A DNA stretch of 64,000 nt from Xanthomonas hortorum pv. pelargonii (GTDB taxonomy: Bacteria > Pseudomonadota > Gammaproteobacteria > Xanthomonadales > Xanthomonadaceae), in contig NZ_CP098604.1 in assembly GCF_024499015.1 (NCBI RefSeq), forward strand, positions 3,844,001 to 3,908,000, written 5' to 3'. The notes under the pieces were generated by a model. The model saw only the letters and a list, made by a program, of their open reading frames with translations, searched no databases and was not told where the DNA came from. A program made the position numbers and the translations under genes. This document shows positions 35,150 to 44,938 of the stretch, piece by piece. Position 1 is the first letter of the stretch; every line of letters begins with the position of its first letter.

Positions 35150-36652
35150 GCTTGAAATGGATGCCGCGGGGTGTTGCTTTCCTTGTGGGCGCGGCGAGTC
35201 TGGTGCAGGAGGTGCTGTGGGTGCGGCTTGCGGGATTCGCGACCGGTGGTCTGCCAGAGACATTCGCGATGATCCTTGCGTTGTATCTTCTGGGTATCGC
35301 GGTAGGAGCGCAGCTGGGGCGTCGTCTGTGCGTTGGCCGGGTCTTGGACATCAGGCGTCGCGCGTCGCTCGTGCTGTTGCTGTCCGCGCTGGTCGATATC
35401 GCCGCCCCTTTCCTGTTTTCTTGGGGGATCGGTTTTCTTCCCGTGACTGTGGCAATGCTGCCTCTGGTGATCGCAACCGCTGCGCTGAAGAGTGCATTGT
35501 TCCCGGTGGTGCACCATCTGGGCAGCAATGATGCAGTGGCGTGGAAAGGGGGTCGTTCTCCAAGGTCTACTTCGCCAATGTGGCGGGATGTACCCTCGGT
35601 CCACTGATCGTCACGCTCTGGCTGATGGACGTGATGGCGATGGAGCAGCTTTTCGTAGGTGTCGCCACTGTCACCGCGGTGGCAGGGATGTGGATGGCCG
35701 GCCTTCGCCTACTGGCGGTGCCTGCAGTGGTGGTCGCGATTGCGGCACTTGTACTCCAGCCTGCATTGCCAGCGCTTGCCAGCGCTTGCCAGCCGCATCG
35801 TGATGGCGACGGGGGGCTAAAGCCGACTGGCTGCTGGAGCGCAAGGAAGGAATCATCCATACGATCGCCGACCCACAGGGAGACATCGTATTTGGCGGCA
35901 ACGTGTACGACGGGCGCATCAACGTCGATCTGCGATTGAACAGCAACAAGATCGATCGTGTCTATGCAGCCATGGCGGCTGTGCCGAATCCCAAGCGTGT
36001 GCTCGTGATCGGTCTTAGCGGCGGCAGCTGGACGCGTGTGATTGCATCATTCCCGACTGTGGAGCGCGTGGACGTTGTCGAGATCCATCCGGGCTATCTC
36101 GAGTTGATCGCCGGTCACCCACAGGTCGCACCGATCCTGCAGGATCCGCGTGTCCACATCCATATCGACGACGGTCGTCGCTGGTTGAGGGCACAAGGAC
36201 GCGCGCGCTACGATACGGTCGTGGTAAACAGTACCTTCCACTGGCGTTCTGGTGCGACGACGCTTCTCTCGCAGGAGTTCTTTCGCCTGGTTGGCGCGCA
36301 TCTGTCCGATTCAGGCGTAGCGTTGGTGAATGCCACTGGGTCTCCAGAGGTCCTCAAGACAGCAGCTTCAGAGTTTCCGCAGGCCTATCTGTTTGGCAAC
36401 AGTGTCATCATGTCACGGCGCGACTTCCGCGATACGCTTCGCGCTGGTGGCGAAGCCATTTACGCGACCCGAATGCATGGCCGGCCGGTCTTTGATCCGG
36501 CCAATGCGTCTGATGTGGCCGCTGTGCGGAAGGTCACCGCGGCCGATCTCGTAGACGTTGATGTGGTGGAAGAGCGGGCCGGGCGACCAGTCGAGGTCAA
36601 TACTGATCTGAGAATGTTGACCGAGTATAAATATGGAGCATCGTCCCGATGA
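35146..36652 (+). pseudogene. Spermidine-synthase-like membrane protein, multiple frameshifts
   Basis: The start ATG at 35146 overlaps the previous stop. Three frames join to one protein: SLKWMPRGVAFLVGAASLVQEVLW (membrane), then FSKVYFANVAGCTLGPL after a -1 shift at GGGGG (near 35542), then KADWLLERKEGIIHTIADPQG and the SAM-binding core RVLVIGLSGGSWTRV with VEIHPGYLELI. The last join is explained by a 10-bp tandem duplication (35771-35790) plus one extra G in 35811-35816. Such proteins pair a membrane domain with an aminopropyltransferase-like fold. Their substrate is unknown. In its present form the gene should not give a full product. Confidence 0.75.
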
Positions 36653-36686
36653 CCGGGGAGATGGGGACATCAGCGGGAATCAAACG

Positions 36687-38423
36687 ATGAATTCAGTAGC
36701 TACCATCAACCTAGTTGGCATCACCGGCATCGCTCGTCGCCTTGTGCAGGATGGCGCCCTGGAGGAAGCCGCTGCGCGGACGGCGATGGAACAGGCGGCC
36801 GCTGCCAAGGTGCCGTTGCCGCAGTGGTTTGCCGAGAAGAAGCTGGTGTCGGCGTCGCAGCTGGCGGCGGCCAATGCCGTTGAATTCGGCATGCCGTTGA
36901 TGGATGTGTCGGTGTTCGACACTAGCCAGAACGCGGTCAAGCTAGTTAGTGAGGAGTTGCTCCAGAAGTACCAGGTGCTGCCGCTTTTCAAGCGCGGCAA
37001 CCGGTTGTTTGTGGGGGTGAGCAACCCGACCCAGACCAGGGCGCTGGATGACATCAAATTCCACACGAACCTGGTAGTTGAGCCGATTCTGGTCGACGAA
37101 GACCAGATCCGTCGCACCCTGGAGCAATGGCAAGCCAGTAATTCTGCGCTTAGCTCGTCGATGGGTGACGACGACGAGGGGATGGGGGATCTGGACGTCT
37201 CCACCGGAGACGAGGACATGGGCGCCGGCGGGGATTCCGGGGTCGATGCCAAGGGCGACGACACGCCGGTGGTGAAGTTCGTCAACAAGGTGCTGGTGGA
37301 TGCGATTCGGCGGGGTGCCTCCGACATCCATTTCGAGCCCTATGAAGACGATTACCGGGTGCGGTTGCGGATCGACGGCTTGCTGAAGAACGTAGCCAAG
37401 GCGCCGGTAAAGCTGAGTCAGCGCATTGCGGCGCGCCTGAAGGTGATGTCGCAGCTGGACATCGCCGAGAAGCGGGTGCCGCAGGACGGGCGCATCAAGC
37501 TCAACCTGTCCAAGACCAAGCAGATCGACTTCCGTGTGAGCACCTTGCCGACCCTGTTCGGCGAGAAGGTGGTGCTGCGTATTCTGGACGCCAGTGCGGC
37601 CAAGCTGGGGATCGAGAAGCTGGGCTATGAGGCGGATCAGCAAAAGCTGTTCCTGGATGCGATCCACAAGCCCTACGGGATGGTGCTGGTGACCGGGCCA
37701 ACCGGTTCGGGCAAGACGGTGTCGTTGTATACGGCGCTTGGCATCCTCAACGATGAGACGCGCAATATCTCCACGGCCGAGGATCCGGTCGAAATCCGCT
37801 TGCCTGGTGTGAATCAGGTGCAGCAGAACGTCAAGCGCGGCATGACCTTCGCGGCGGCGCTGCGCTCGTTCCTGCGCCAGGATCCGGACATCATCATGGT
37901 CGGCGAAATCCGCGATCTGGAGACGGCCGAGATCGCAATCAAGGCGGCCCAGACCGGCCACATGGTGTTGTCCACGCTGCACACCAACGATGCGCCGCAG
38001 ACCATTGCGCGCCTGATGAACATGGGCATTGCGCCGTACAACATCACTTCGTCGGTGACCTTGGTTGTTGCGCAGCGCCTGGCGCGGCGCTTGTGCAACA
38101 ACTGCAAGCGCAAGGCACCGCTGCCGGAGCACGCGCTGCTTGCCGAAGGGTTCACCGCAGAGCAGGTCGCTGCCGGAATCGAACTGTACGAGGCGGTCGG
38201 CTGCGATGAGTGCACCGAAGGCTACAAGGGCCGTACCGGTATCTATCAGGTGATGCCGATGACCGACGAGATCGGCGCGATCGTGCTGGAAGGCGGTAAC
38301 GCGATGCAGATCGCCGAGGCGGCGCAGAGGATCGGCATCCGCGATTTGCGGCAGTCGGCGCTGGTCAAGGCGGCGCATGGGGTGACGAGCCTGGCTGAGA
38401 TCAATCGGGTGACCAAGGATTGA
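36687..38423 (+). CDS. pilB: Type IV pilus assembly ATPase PilB
   Basis: This 578-residue hexameric ATPase powers pilin polymerisation. It has an N-terminal GspE/MshEN domain (ARRLVQDGALEEAAARTAMEQ), an acidic linker (GDDDEGMGDLDVSTGDEDMG), Walker A GPTGSGKT, the Asp box and Walker B (DPDIIMVGEIRDLETAE), a His box (TLHTNDAPQT) and a tetracysteine zinc site (CNNC...CDEC). ATG at 36687 is chosen over the in-frame start at 36633 because it begins the conserved part. It follows the decayed genes on the same strand. Confidence 0.95.
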   Translation: MNSVATINLVGITGIARRLVQDGALEEAAARTAMEQAAAAKVPLPQWFAEKKLVSASQLAAANAVEFGMPLMDVSVFDTSQNAVKLVSEELLQKYQVLPLFKRGNRLFVGVSNPTQTRALDDIKFHTNLVVEPILVDEDQIRRTLEQWQASNSALSSSMGDDDEGMGDLDVSTGDEDMGAGGDSGVDAKGDDTPVVKFVNKVLVDAIRRGASDIHFEPYEDDYRVRLRIDGLLKNVAKAPVKLSQRIAARLKVMSQLDIAEKRVPQDGRIKLNLSKTKQIDFRVSTLPTLFGEKVVLRILDASAAKLGIEKLGYEADQQKLFLDAIHKPYGMVLVTGPTGSGKTVSLYTALGILNDETRNISTAEDPVEIRLPGVNQVQQNVKRGMTFAAALRSFLRQDPDIIMVGEIRDLETAEIAIKAAQTGHMVLSTLHTNDAPQTIARLMNMGIAPYNITSSVTLVVAQRLARRLCNNCKRKAPLPEHALLAEGFTAEQVAAGIELYEAVGCDECTEGYKGRTGIYQVMPMTDEIGAIVLEGGNAMQIAEAAQRIGIRDLRQSALVKAAHGVTSLAEINRVTKD

Positions 38424-38431
38424 ATGGAGCG

Positions 38432-39049
38432 TCAGTCGTCATCCTGATCGACTGACGGTTCTTCGATCTGCGTGATGCAACTATCGAATACTTCTTCCAG
38501 CGGGGCGTAATCGCATGACACTGCAGCGATGCAGGCTGCAACCCAGGTGCCTGCGCTCACATGCTTCCACGAGACCGCCAGTCCATTGAGCAGCAACCAA
38601 TGCTCAAAGAATAGGCGCTGAGTCCGACCGTTGCCCTCACGGAAGGGGTGAATCATGTTCAGTTCGCCATAGAGCTCCGCGACCAACTGTATCTGTGCGG
38701 AGCGAGGCAGCGTGGTCGGATCGGTAGCGTCCAGCTGGCTCAGAACGCGATTCGCTTCGGCTTCTATGCGACTGCTGATGCAAAATCGCGTGGCGCCCTT
38801 GGCGATATCCACGGTTCTGAGCATGCCTGCCCAATCGTAGACTTCATCGAACAGTTGCCGATGTAGGCTGCAAAGATAAGCAAGATCGAATGGCGGCGCG
38901 CCTATTTCGATGGATTGCACTGCGGTTGCTGCGAAGGCGGCTTCAGCCGCCTCCAACATATCCGGGTCGACGATGTTCAGTTTGTTCCGGAGAACACGTG
39001 TGCCGGGATAGCAGGCAGGGTCAGCAACGACCGCATACTTGCCTTTCAT
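38432..39049 (-). CDS. Fic-domain toxin (AMP transferase)
   Basis: This 205-residue protein has the complete Fic motif HPFREGNGRTQR near residue 135 and the upstream target-docking flap (GMLRTVDIAKGATRFC). Class I Fic toxins AMPylate proteins such as DNA gyrase and are held inactive by a separate small antitoxin. The ATG overlaps the antitoxin stop (ATGA). It converges with pilB, with eight bases between their ends. Confidence 0.9.
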   Translation of the reverse strand: MKGKYAVVADPACYPGTRVLRNKLNIVDPDMLEAAEAAFAATAVQSIEIGAPPFDLAYLCSLHRQLFDEVYDWAGMLRTVDIAKGATRFCISSRIEAEANRVLSQLDATDPTTLPRSAQIQLVAELYGELNMIHPFREGNGRTQRLFFEHWLLLNGLAVSWKHVSAGTWVAACIAAVSCDYAPLEEVFDSCITQIEEPSVDQDDD

Positions 39050-39228
39050 CCTGGGCGGGAAAGTGCCAAGTACTTCTTGCGCAATGCATCTTTGCTGGGT
39101 AAGGGGTTCTGATTGTTTGCGGCTGTGTCAGGGGTTTTAATGCCTTCCAGACGTTGGCTGGCGGCAAAGTTGTCTCTGCGGGTGGCGCGATAATGCTCGA
39201 CAACGGTCTCTAGTCTAGGCTTTTTCAT
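39046..39228 (-). CDS. VbhA-type antitoxin of the Fic module
   Basis: This 60-residue protein carries SQRLEG near residue 24, which fits the inhibitory motif (S/T)xxxE(G/N) whose glutamate blocks the Fic ATP site. The protein is otherwise helical and basic. It is the first gene of the pair and overlaps the toxin start by four bases. Confidence 0.8.
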   Translation of the reverse strand: MKKPRLETVVEHYRATRRDNFAASQRLEGIKTPDTAANNQNPLPSKDALRKKYLALSRPG

Positions 39229-39301
39229 GGCGACTTCTCGGACACGTGGCTATCGCAATTATACCCGGATGGGCGAGGGTGAGATTTGGTGTACCCACCC
39301 C

Positions 39302-40696
39302 TCACTCCATCCCCAACTTCTTCAGCTTGTAGCGCAGCGCACGAAACGTGATGCCTAGCTGCGCGGCGGTTCTGGTCTTGTTCCAACGATTCTCCTCCAG
39401 CGCTTTCTGGATCGCGGCGCGCTCGAGTTGCTCGATGTAAGAGGGCAGGGCGGCCGAGGCGGGATCGATGTCGACCACGGCTTCGCGCGGTTCGATGGCG
39501 GCGCTGCCGGGGCTGGCGGCGAGGCGGTGGCCGCCGTGGGCGGGTAGGCGCAGATCGCTGGCGCTGATCTGGTCGTCTTCGGCCAGGGCCAGGGCGCGTT
39601 CGAGGATGTTTTCCAGTTCGCGCACGTTGCCGGGGAAGCCGTATGTGTCCAGCGCGTCGAGCGCGGATTGGGTCAGCAGCGGAATCGGGCGGCCGTGGCT
39701 GCGTGCCAGGCGCGCGATGATGGCGGCGGCCAGTTGCGGCAGGTCGCCGCTGCGTTCGCGCAGCGGCGGCACGCGCAGTTCGATCACGTTGATGCGATAG
39801 TACAGGTCGTGGCGGAAACGGCCGTCGGAGACCAGGTCACCGAGGTCCTTGTGGGTGGCCGAGAGAATGCGCACGTCCACCAGCGATTCGGTAGAGGCGC
39901 CGACCGGGCGCACCGATTTCTCCTGGATGGCGCGCAGTAGTTTGACCTGCATCTGCAGCGGCAATTCGGCCACTTCGTCCAGAAACAGCGTGCCGCCATG
40001 CGCGGCCTGGAACAGGCCGGGCTTGTCGGCATGCGCGCCGGTGAAGCTGCCTTTCTTGTGGCCGAAGAATTCGCTCTCCATCAGTTCGGCGGGAATGGCG
40101 CCGCAGTTCACAGGCACGAACGGGCCGGCTGCGCGTGCGCCTTGTTCATGGATGGTGCGTGCGACCAGTTCCTTGCCCACGCCCGATTCGCCGACGATGT
40201 AAACCGGCGCCTGGCTGCGCGCGACTTTGCCGATGGTGGCGCGCAGGCTTTCCATCGCGCTGGAGTCGCCCAGCAGGCGGCTGGCCTGTTCCGGCGGCGG
40301 CGGAGGTGGGGCGGGGCGGTCGCGGTTGTTCAATTCCAGCGCGTGCTTGACCAGGCCGCGCAACACGCTGATGTCCACCGGCTTGCTGACGAAGTCGAAC
40401 GCGCCGGCCTTCAGCGCTTCCACCGCCAGGTCCATGCTGCCGAACGCGGTGATCATCGCCACCGGGGTCTGCGGATACTGCTTTGAGATTTCGGTGACCA
40501 GTTCGATGCCGTTGCCATCGGGCAGGCGCATGTCGGTCAGGCAGAGGTCGTAGGGGTTGTTGGCCAGCAGCTCGCGCGCTTCGGCCAGGTTGGCCGCGGT
40601 GCTGATGCGCAGGCCCATCCGGCCCAGGGTGAGAACAAGCAACTCGCGGATATCACGCTCGTCATCGACAACCAAGGCACTTTTGGGTTCGCTCAT
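39302..40696 (-). CDS. pilR: Sigma-54 response regulator PilR
   Basis: This 464-residue NtrC-type activator has a receiver (Asp in CLTDMRLPDGNG), an AAA+ domain with Walker A GESGVGKE, the loop GSFTGA that contacts sigma-54 (usual form GAFTGA), Walker B GGTLFLDEV, and a Fis-type HTH (RTAAQLGITFRALRYKLKKLG). ATG at 40696 removes a 30-codon upstream extension. It lies 145 bp after pilS on the same strand and should act at the pilA promoter at 32259. Confidence 0.95.
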   Translation of the reverse strand: MSEPKSALVVDDERDIRELLVLTLGRMGLRISTAANLAEARELLANNPYDLCLTDMRLPDGNGIELVTEISKQYPQTPVAMITAFGSMDLAVEALKAGAFDFVSKPVDISVLRGLVKHALELNNRDRPAPPPPPPEQASRLLGDSSAMESLRATIGKVARSQAPVYIVGESGVGKELVARTIHEQGARAAGPFVPVNCGAIPAELMESEFFGHKKGSFTGAHADKPGLFQAAHGGTLFLDEVAELPLQMQVKLLRAIQEKSVRPVGASTESLVDVRILSATHKDLGDLVSDGRFRHDLYYRINVIELRVPPLRERSGDLPQLAAAIIARLARSHGRPIPLLTQSALDALDTYGFPGNVRELENILERALALAEDDQISASDLRLPAHGGHRLAASPGSAAIEPREAVVDIDPASAALPSYIEQLERAAIQKALEENRWNKTRTAAQLGITFRALRYKLKKLGME

Positions 40697-40841
40697 GGTG
40701 CGCACGATAGCCCAGCGCGATGACAGACGACAATTGTCGTCGGGGTTTGGGCCCACGCAGAGCCACCACACACGTTCGTCCATCAATGCGTCGCGCTATC
40801 ACCTTGGGTCTGCGTTGCAGACAATGCGGCGCAGCAATCAC

Positions 40842-42521
40842 TCACTTCCCAAGCAAGCCATTGGGCCCCTGCAACAGGATCCGGAAACACGCGCCGCCGC
40901 CGGGCACAGAGACGTAATCCAGTTGCGCCTGGTTGGCGCGACAAAGCTCCTGGGCGATATACAGGCCCAGCCCGGTGCCGTGTTCGGAGGTGGTGTAGAA
41001 CGGGCGGAACAGTTGCGCGGCCACCGTCTCCGGAATGCCGGGCCCGCGGTCGATGACATCGATCACCGCCATGCGCTCCAGGCGCTCCACGCGCAGCTTG
41101 ACCCGCGCCGGTTCGTCCATGACCCGGCCGTACTTGAGTGCGTTGTGGACCAGGGCGGTCAGGATCTGGTGGAGGTGCTTTGGGTCGACCAGCGCATGCA
41201 CCGAGGCGCCCTGGATGCTGGCCTCCAGAATGTCGGTTTCCATCGACAGGGTCTGCCGGTACTCGACCACGAAGCGGCGCACGAATGCGGCCAGATCCAG
41301 GTTGTCCGGGTTGGCGCGCTCGCGCCGAGCCAGTGCGAGCACGCTTTCGACGATGCCGTTGGTGCGTTGGCATTGCTGGTGGATGATCTGCAGCAGGCGG
41401 CGGTCGGCATCGCCAATGTCCGGGGATTCTTCCAGCAGTTGCGAGGCGTAGCTGATTGCGGCGAGCGGGTTGCGGATTTCGTGCGCCAGACTGGCAGAAA
41501 AGCGCCCCATTGCCGACAAGGTGAGCGATTCGGCGCGGCGCGAGACTACCGTGGCGTCGTCCAGAAAGATCAGTACCAGGTCGCTGTCGGCGAGCAGGCG
41601 CACGAAGCGCGGCTGCACTTCCGGGCGGTCGGCGCCCAGTTGCAGTGGGGCCTCCTCCTCGCGCCAGCCGCTGCGCCAGCGTTGCAGGCGGCGCGCCAGT
41701 TCCGGGGTGAGTGCGGCCAGCGACAGGTCGGCCGGGGCGTTGCGCTGGTCGCCATCGCCCAGCAACGCCAGTGCCGCTTCGTTGGCCAGGGTGATGTGGT
41801 TGTGCGTATCGACCACCAGCACACCGGTGCGCATGCGGCGGATGATCAGTTCATTGATTTCGTAGAGATTGGCCACCTGCGCGCCGCGTTCTTCCGCCAG
41901 CACCTGGTTGCGGCGCGCGCGCGAGCCGATCTGTTCGCAGATGAAGGCCACCGCGACGTAGCTGGTGGCGAACATGGCCAGTTCGGCCACCGGGCGGGCG
42001 GCGCCGCCGCCTTCGAGCAGGGTCCACAGGTATTCCAGCACGATGGCGCCGCTGGCGAGCACCGCGATGCTCATGCCGTAGCGCAGGCGCAGCAGCAGCG
42101 AGGCGGCGGCGACATTGAACAGCAACATCATCGCGATGCCGGCACTTGCGCCGGGCAGGGCATGCGTGGCCAGGGTGGCGGCAAGGATGTCGGCCAGCAC
42201 CGAACAGAACACGGTGGTGGTCAGCCTGCGCTCGCTGCGGCCCCAGAACAGCAGCGGCACGGCGATGCAGAGGTACCCGATCGCCACACCGGCGGCCAGG
42301 CGCTGGTAGCGCGGCTCGGGGATGGCATCGGACAAGGGGCTGAACACCAGTGCGGCGATCAGGCCCGCCACCAGCACCCGGTACAGCGAAAAAAAGTACA
42401 GCTCGCGCGGCGGCGCTGACTGGAACCGGTCGATAAGCGATGCGCTGGATGGCAAACCGATTCCCCGCTGGAACGAGCCGCGAGTATAGGCAAGTGCGTG
42501 ATCTGTGCCGCGCGTGCGCAT
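40842..42521 (-). CDS. pilS: Sensor histidine kinase PilS
   Basis: This protein of about 559 residues has six hydrophobic segments in residues 40-210, a PAS-like domain (ELIIRRMRTGVLVVDTHNHI), the H-box ASLAHEIRNPLAAI, N-box LVHNALKYG and G-box EHGTGLGLYIA. In P. aeruginosa PilS senses pilin in the membrane and controls PilR. ATG at 42521 is preferred; ATG at 42536 is possible. It is divergent from sucC. Confidence 0.93.
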   Translation of the reverse strand: MRTRGTDHALAYTRGSFQRGIGLPSSASLIDRFQSAPPRELYFFSLYRVLVAGLIAALVFSPLSDAIPEPRYQRLAAGVAIGYLCIAVPLLFWGRSERRLTTTVFCSVLADILAATLATHALPGASAGIAMMLLFNVAAASLLLRLRYGMSIAVLASGAIVLEYLWTLLEGGGAARPVAELAMFATSYVAVAFICEQIGSRARRNQVLAEERGAQVANLYEINELIIRRMRTGVLVVDTHNHITLANEAALALLGDGDQRNAPADLSLAALTPELARRLQRWRSGWREEEAPLQLGADRPEVQPRFVRLLADSDLVLIFLDDATVVSRRAESLTLSAMGRFSASLAHEIRNPLAAISYASQLLEESPDIGDADRRLLQIIHQQCQRTNGIVESVLALARRERANPDNLDLAAFVRRFVVEYRQTLSMETDILEASIQGASVHALVDPKHLHQILTALVHNALKYGRVMDEPARVKLRVERLERMAVIDVIDRGPGIPETVAAQLFRPFYTTSEHGTGLGLYIAQELCRANQAQLDYVSVPGGGACFRILLQGPNGLLGK

Positions 42522-42686
42522 AGTGCCGGGCTGCATGCAAGCGCGGCGATTGGGCGGGCAATATCGCCGAATTTTGCGCCGCACGGCGCGGTCAGCCACA
42601 ATAGGCGGCCCGTTCGCGTCTCTTGACGTGCCGCCCTGGCGGTCTGCGTTGCACGCAGCGGTCGTTTCCTTTTCCCACGGTGACGC

Positions 42687-43856
42687 ATGAATTTCCACGA
42701 ATACCAGTCAAAACAGCTGCTTGCCGAGTACGGCATTCCCGTCCCGGCCGGTAAGGTCGCGGCTACTCCGGACGAAGCGGTCGAAGCCGCCAATTCCCTG
42801 GGCAAGGGCCCCTGGATGGTGAAAGCGCAGATCCATGCGGGCGGCCGCGGCAAGGCTGGCGGCGTCAAGTTCTGCAAGACCACCGACGACGTGAAGGCCG
42901 CAGCAGCCAAGATGCTCGGCACCAAGATGTCCACCTATCAGACCGCCGGTGTTGAGCTGCCGATCAACCTGGTGCTGGTGACCACCGCCGGTGAGATCGT
43001 CAAGGAGCTGTACCTGTCGGTGCTGGTCGACCGCGGCACCAAGACCATCACCTACATCGCTTCTTCGGAAGGCGGCGTGGAAATCGAGCAGGTCGCTGCA
43101 GAAACCCCGGAACTGATCCACGCGCTCAACGTCGATTTCGTCGAAGGCGTGCAGGGCTACCACGGCCGCGATTTCGGCTTCAAGCTCGGCCTGACCGCCA
43201 AGCAGGCCGGCCAGTTCGCCAGCATCATGGTGAACCTGTACAAGCTGTTCAACGAAAAGGATCTGGCGCTGGTTGAAATCAACCCGCTGGCGATCCTGGA
43301 CGACGGCAACCTGTATGCGCTGGACGGCAAGTTCGACAGCGACGACAACGCCGCGTTCCGTCAGAAGCAGCTGGTCGCCATGCGCGACAAGACGCAGGAA
43401 GACGAGACCGAAGTGACCGCGTCCGAGCTGGACATCAACTACGTCACCATGGACGGCAACATCGGTTGCATGGTCAACGGCGCAGGCCTGGCCATGGCCA
43501 CCATGGACGTGATCAAGCTCAACGGCGGCGAGCCGGCGAACTTCCTGGACGTGGGCGGCGGTGCCAACAAGCAGCGCGTCATCGAAGCGTTCAAGCTGAT
43601 CCTGTCCTCGGACAAGGTCGAAGGCATCTTCGTCAACATCTTCGGCGGCATCGTTCGCTGCGACATGATTGCCGAGGGCATCATCGCTGCGGTCAAGGAA
43701 GTGGGCGTCAAGGTTCCGGTCGTGGTGCGCCTGGAAGGCACCAACGTGGAAGAAGGCAAGCAGCTGCTGCGCGACAGCGGCATGGCCATCATCCCGGCCG
43801 ACAACATCAACGACGGTGCCAAGAAAGTCGTTGAAGCTGTCAAGAACGCCGCCTGA
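42687..43856 (+). CDS. sucC: Succinyl-CoA synthetase beta subunit
   Basis: This 389-residue ATP-grasp subunit couples succinyl-CoA hydrolysis to nucleotide triphosphate synthesis in the TCA cycle. [36 protein letters not shown] and [11 protein letters not shown] are family signatures. It is 24 bases from sucD and forms an operon with it. Confidence 0.97.
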   Translation: MNFHEYQSKQLLAEYGIPVPAGKVAATPDEAVEAANSLGKGPWMVKAQIHAGGRGKAGGVKFCKTTDDVKAAAAKMLGTKMSTYQTAGVELPINLVLVTTAGEIVKELYLSVLVDRGTKTITYIASSEGGVEIEQVAAETPELIHALNVDFVEGVQGYHGRDFGFKLGLTAKQAGQFASIMVNLYKLFNEKDLALVEINPLAILDDGNLYALDGKFDSDDNAAFRQKQLVAMRDKTQEDETEVTASELDINYVTMDGNIGCMVNGAGLAMATMDVIKLNGGEPANFLDVGGGANKQRVIEAFKLILSSDKVEGIFVNIFGGIVRCDMIAEGIIAAVKEVGVKVPVVVRLEGTNVEEGKQLLRDSGMAIIPADNINDGAKKVVEAVKNAA

Positions 43857-43880
43857 TTCACGACACCGAAGGAACTATCC

Positions 43881-44756
43881 ATGTCCGTTTTGATTAACAA
43901 GAACACCAAGGTGATCGTGCAGGGCTTCACCGGCCAGCAGGGCACCTTCCACGCCACTCAGATGATCGAGTACGGCACCCAGGTCGTCGGCGGCGTGACC
44001 CCCGGCAAGGGCGGCACCACGCATATCGACCTGCCGGTGTTCAACACCGTGGCCGATGCTGTGTCGGCCACCGGCGCTGACGCTTCGGTCATCTACGTGC
44101 CGCCGCCGTATGCGGCCGATGCGATCCTGGAAGCGGCTGCGGCCGGCATCAAGGTCATCGTGTGCATCACCGAGGGCATCCCGGTGCTGGACATGCTGCG
44201 CGTCAAGAACGTGCTGACCCGCGCCCATCCGGACACCGTGCTGATCGGGCCGAACTGCCCCGGCGTGATCACCCCGGGCGAGTGCAAGATCGGCATCATG
44301 CCGGGCCACATCCACAAGCCGGGCAAGATCGGCATCGTGTCGCGTTCGGGCACCCTGACCTATGAAGCGGTCAAGCAGACCACCGAAGTGGGCCTGGGCC
44401 AGAGCACCTGCATCGGGATCGGCGGCGACCCGATCAACGGCCTGAACTTCGTCGACTGCCTCAAGCTGTTCAACGAAGACCCGCAGACCGAAGGCATCAT
44501 CATGGTCGGCGAAATCGGTGGCGACGCCGAGGAAGCCGGTGCCGAGTACATCAAGCAGTTCGTGAAGAAGCCGGTGGTCGGCTTCATCGCCGGTGCCTCG
44601 GCTCCGGCCGGCAAGCGCATGGGCCACGCCGGTGCGATCGCATCGGGCGGCAAGGGCACCGCCGAAGGCAAGTTCGCCGCGATGGAAGCCGCTGGCGTCA
44701 AGACCGTCCGTTCGCCGGGCGATCTGGGTGCGGCGATCGCTGCGCTGGTGAAGTAA
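43881..44756 (+). CDS. sucD: Succinyl-CoA synthetase alpha subunit
   Basis: This 291-residue subunit has the CoA-binding Rossmann domain ([15 protein letters not shown]) and the phospho-histidine loop [17 protein letters not shown] near residue 246. It is the last gene of the sucCD operon and is followed by a terminator. Confidence 0.97.
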   Translation: MSVLINKNTKVIVQGFTGQQGTFHATQMIEYGTQVVGGVTPGKGGTTHIDLPVFNTVADAVSATGADASVIYVPPPYAADAILEAAAAGIKVIVCITEGIPVLDMLRVKNVLTRAHPDTVLIGPNCPGVITPGECKIGIMPGHIHKPGKIGIVSRSGTLTYEAVKQTTEVGLGQSTCIGIGGDPINGLNFVDCLKLFNEDPQTEGIIMVGEIGGDAEEAGAEYIKQFVKKPVVGFIAGASAPAGKRMGHAGAIASGGKGTAEGKFAAMEAAGVKTVRSPGDLGAAIAALVK

Positions 44757-44794
44757 GAAACACGCATCGCGCGCAAGCGTGTGAGTGTGAGAGA

Positions 44795-44818
44795 GGCCAC
44801 CTTCGGGTGGCCTTTTTT
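44795..44818 (+). terminator. Rho-independent terminator of sucCD
   Basis: GGCCACC-TTCG-GGTGGCC with six T, 39 bases after the sucD stop. The loop is the very stable TTCG. Confidence 0.95.
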
Positions 44819-44938
44819 ATGGTCGCGATATTGGATTGCCAAATCCGATGGCTAATTGCCGGGTTGTGTCAGCGTCTTCGTGGCCGCCGTCGCCTGTTGT
44901 GGCTTATCGGCTAATTCGCCTGGCTCGCAGCATTCGAT

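Noticed and set aside
32896..36652. Phase variation at poly-G tracts
   Set aside because: The tracts are only 3-6 bases, too short for efficient slipped-strand switching; decay or sequencing error fits better.
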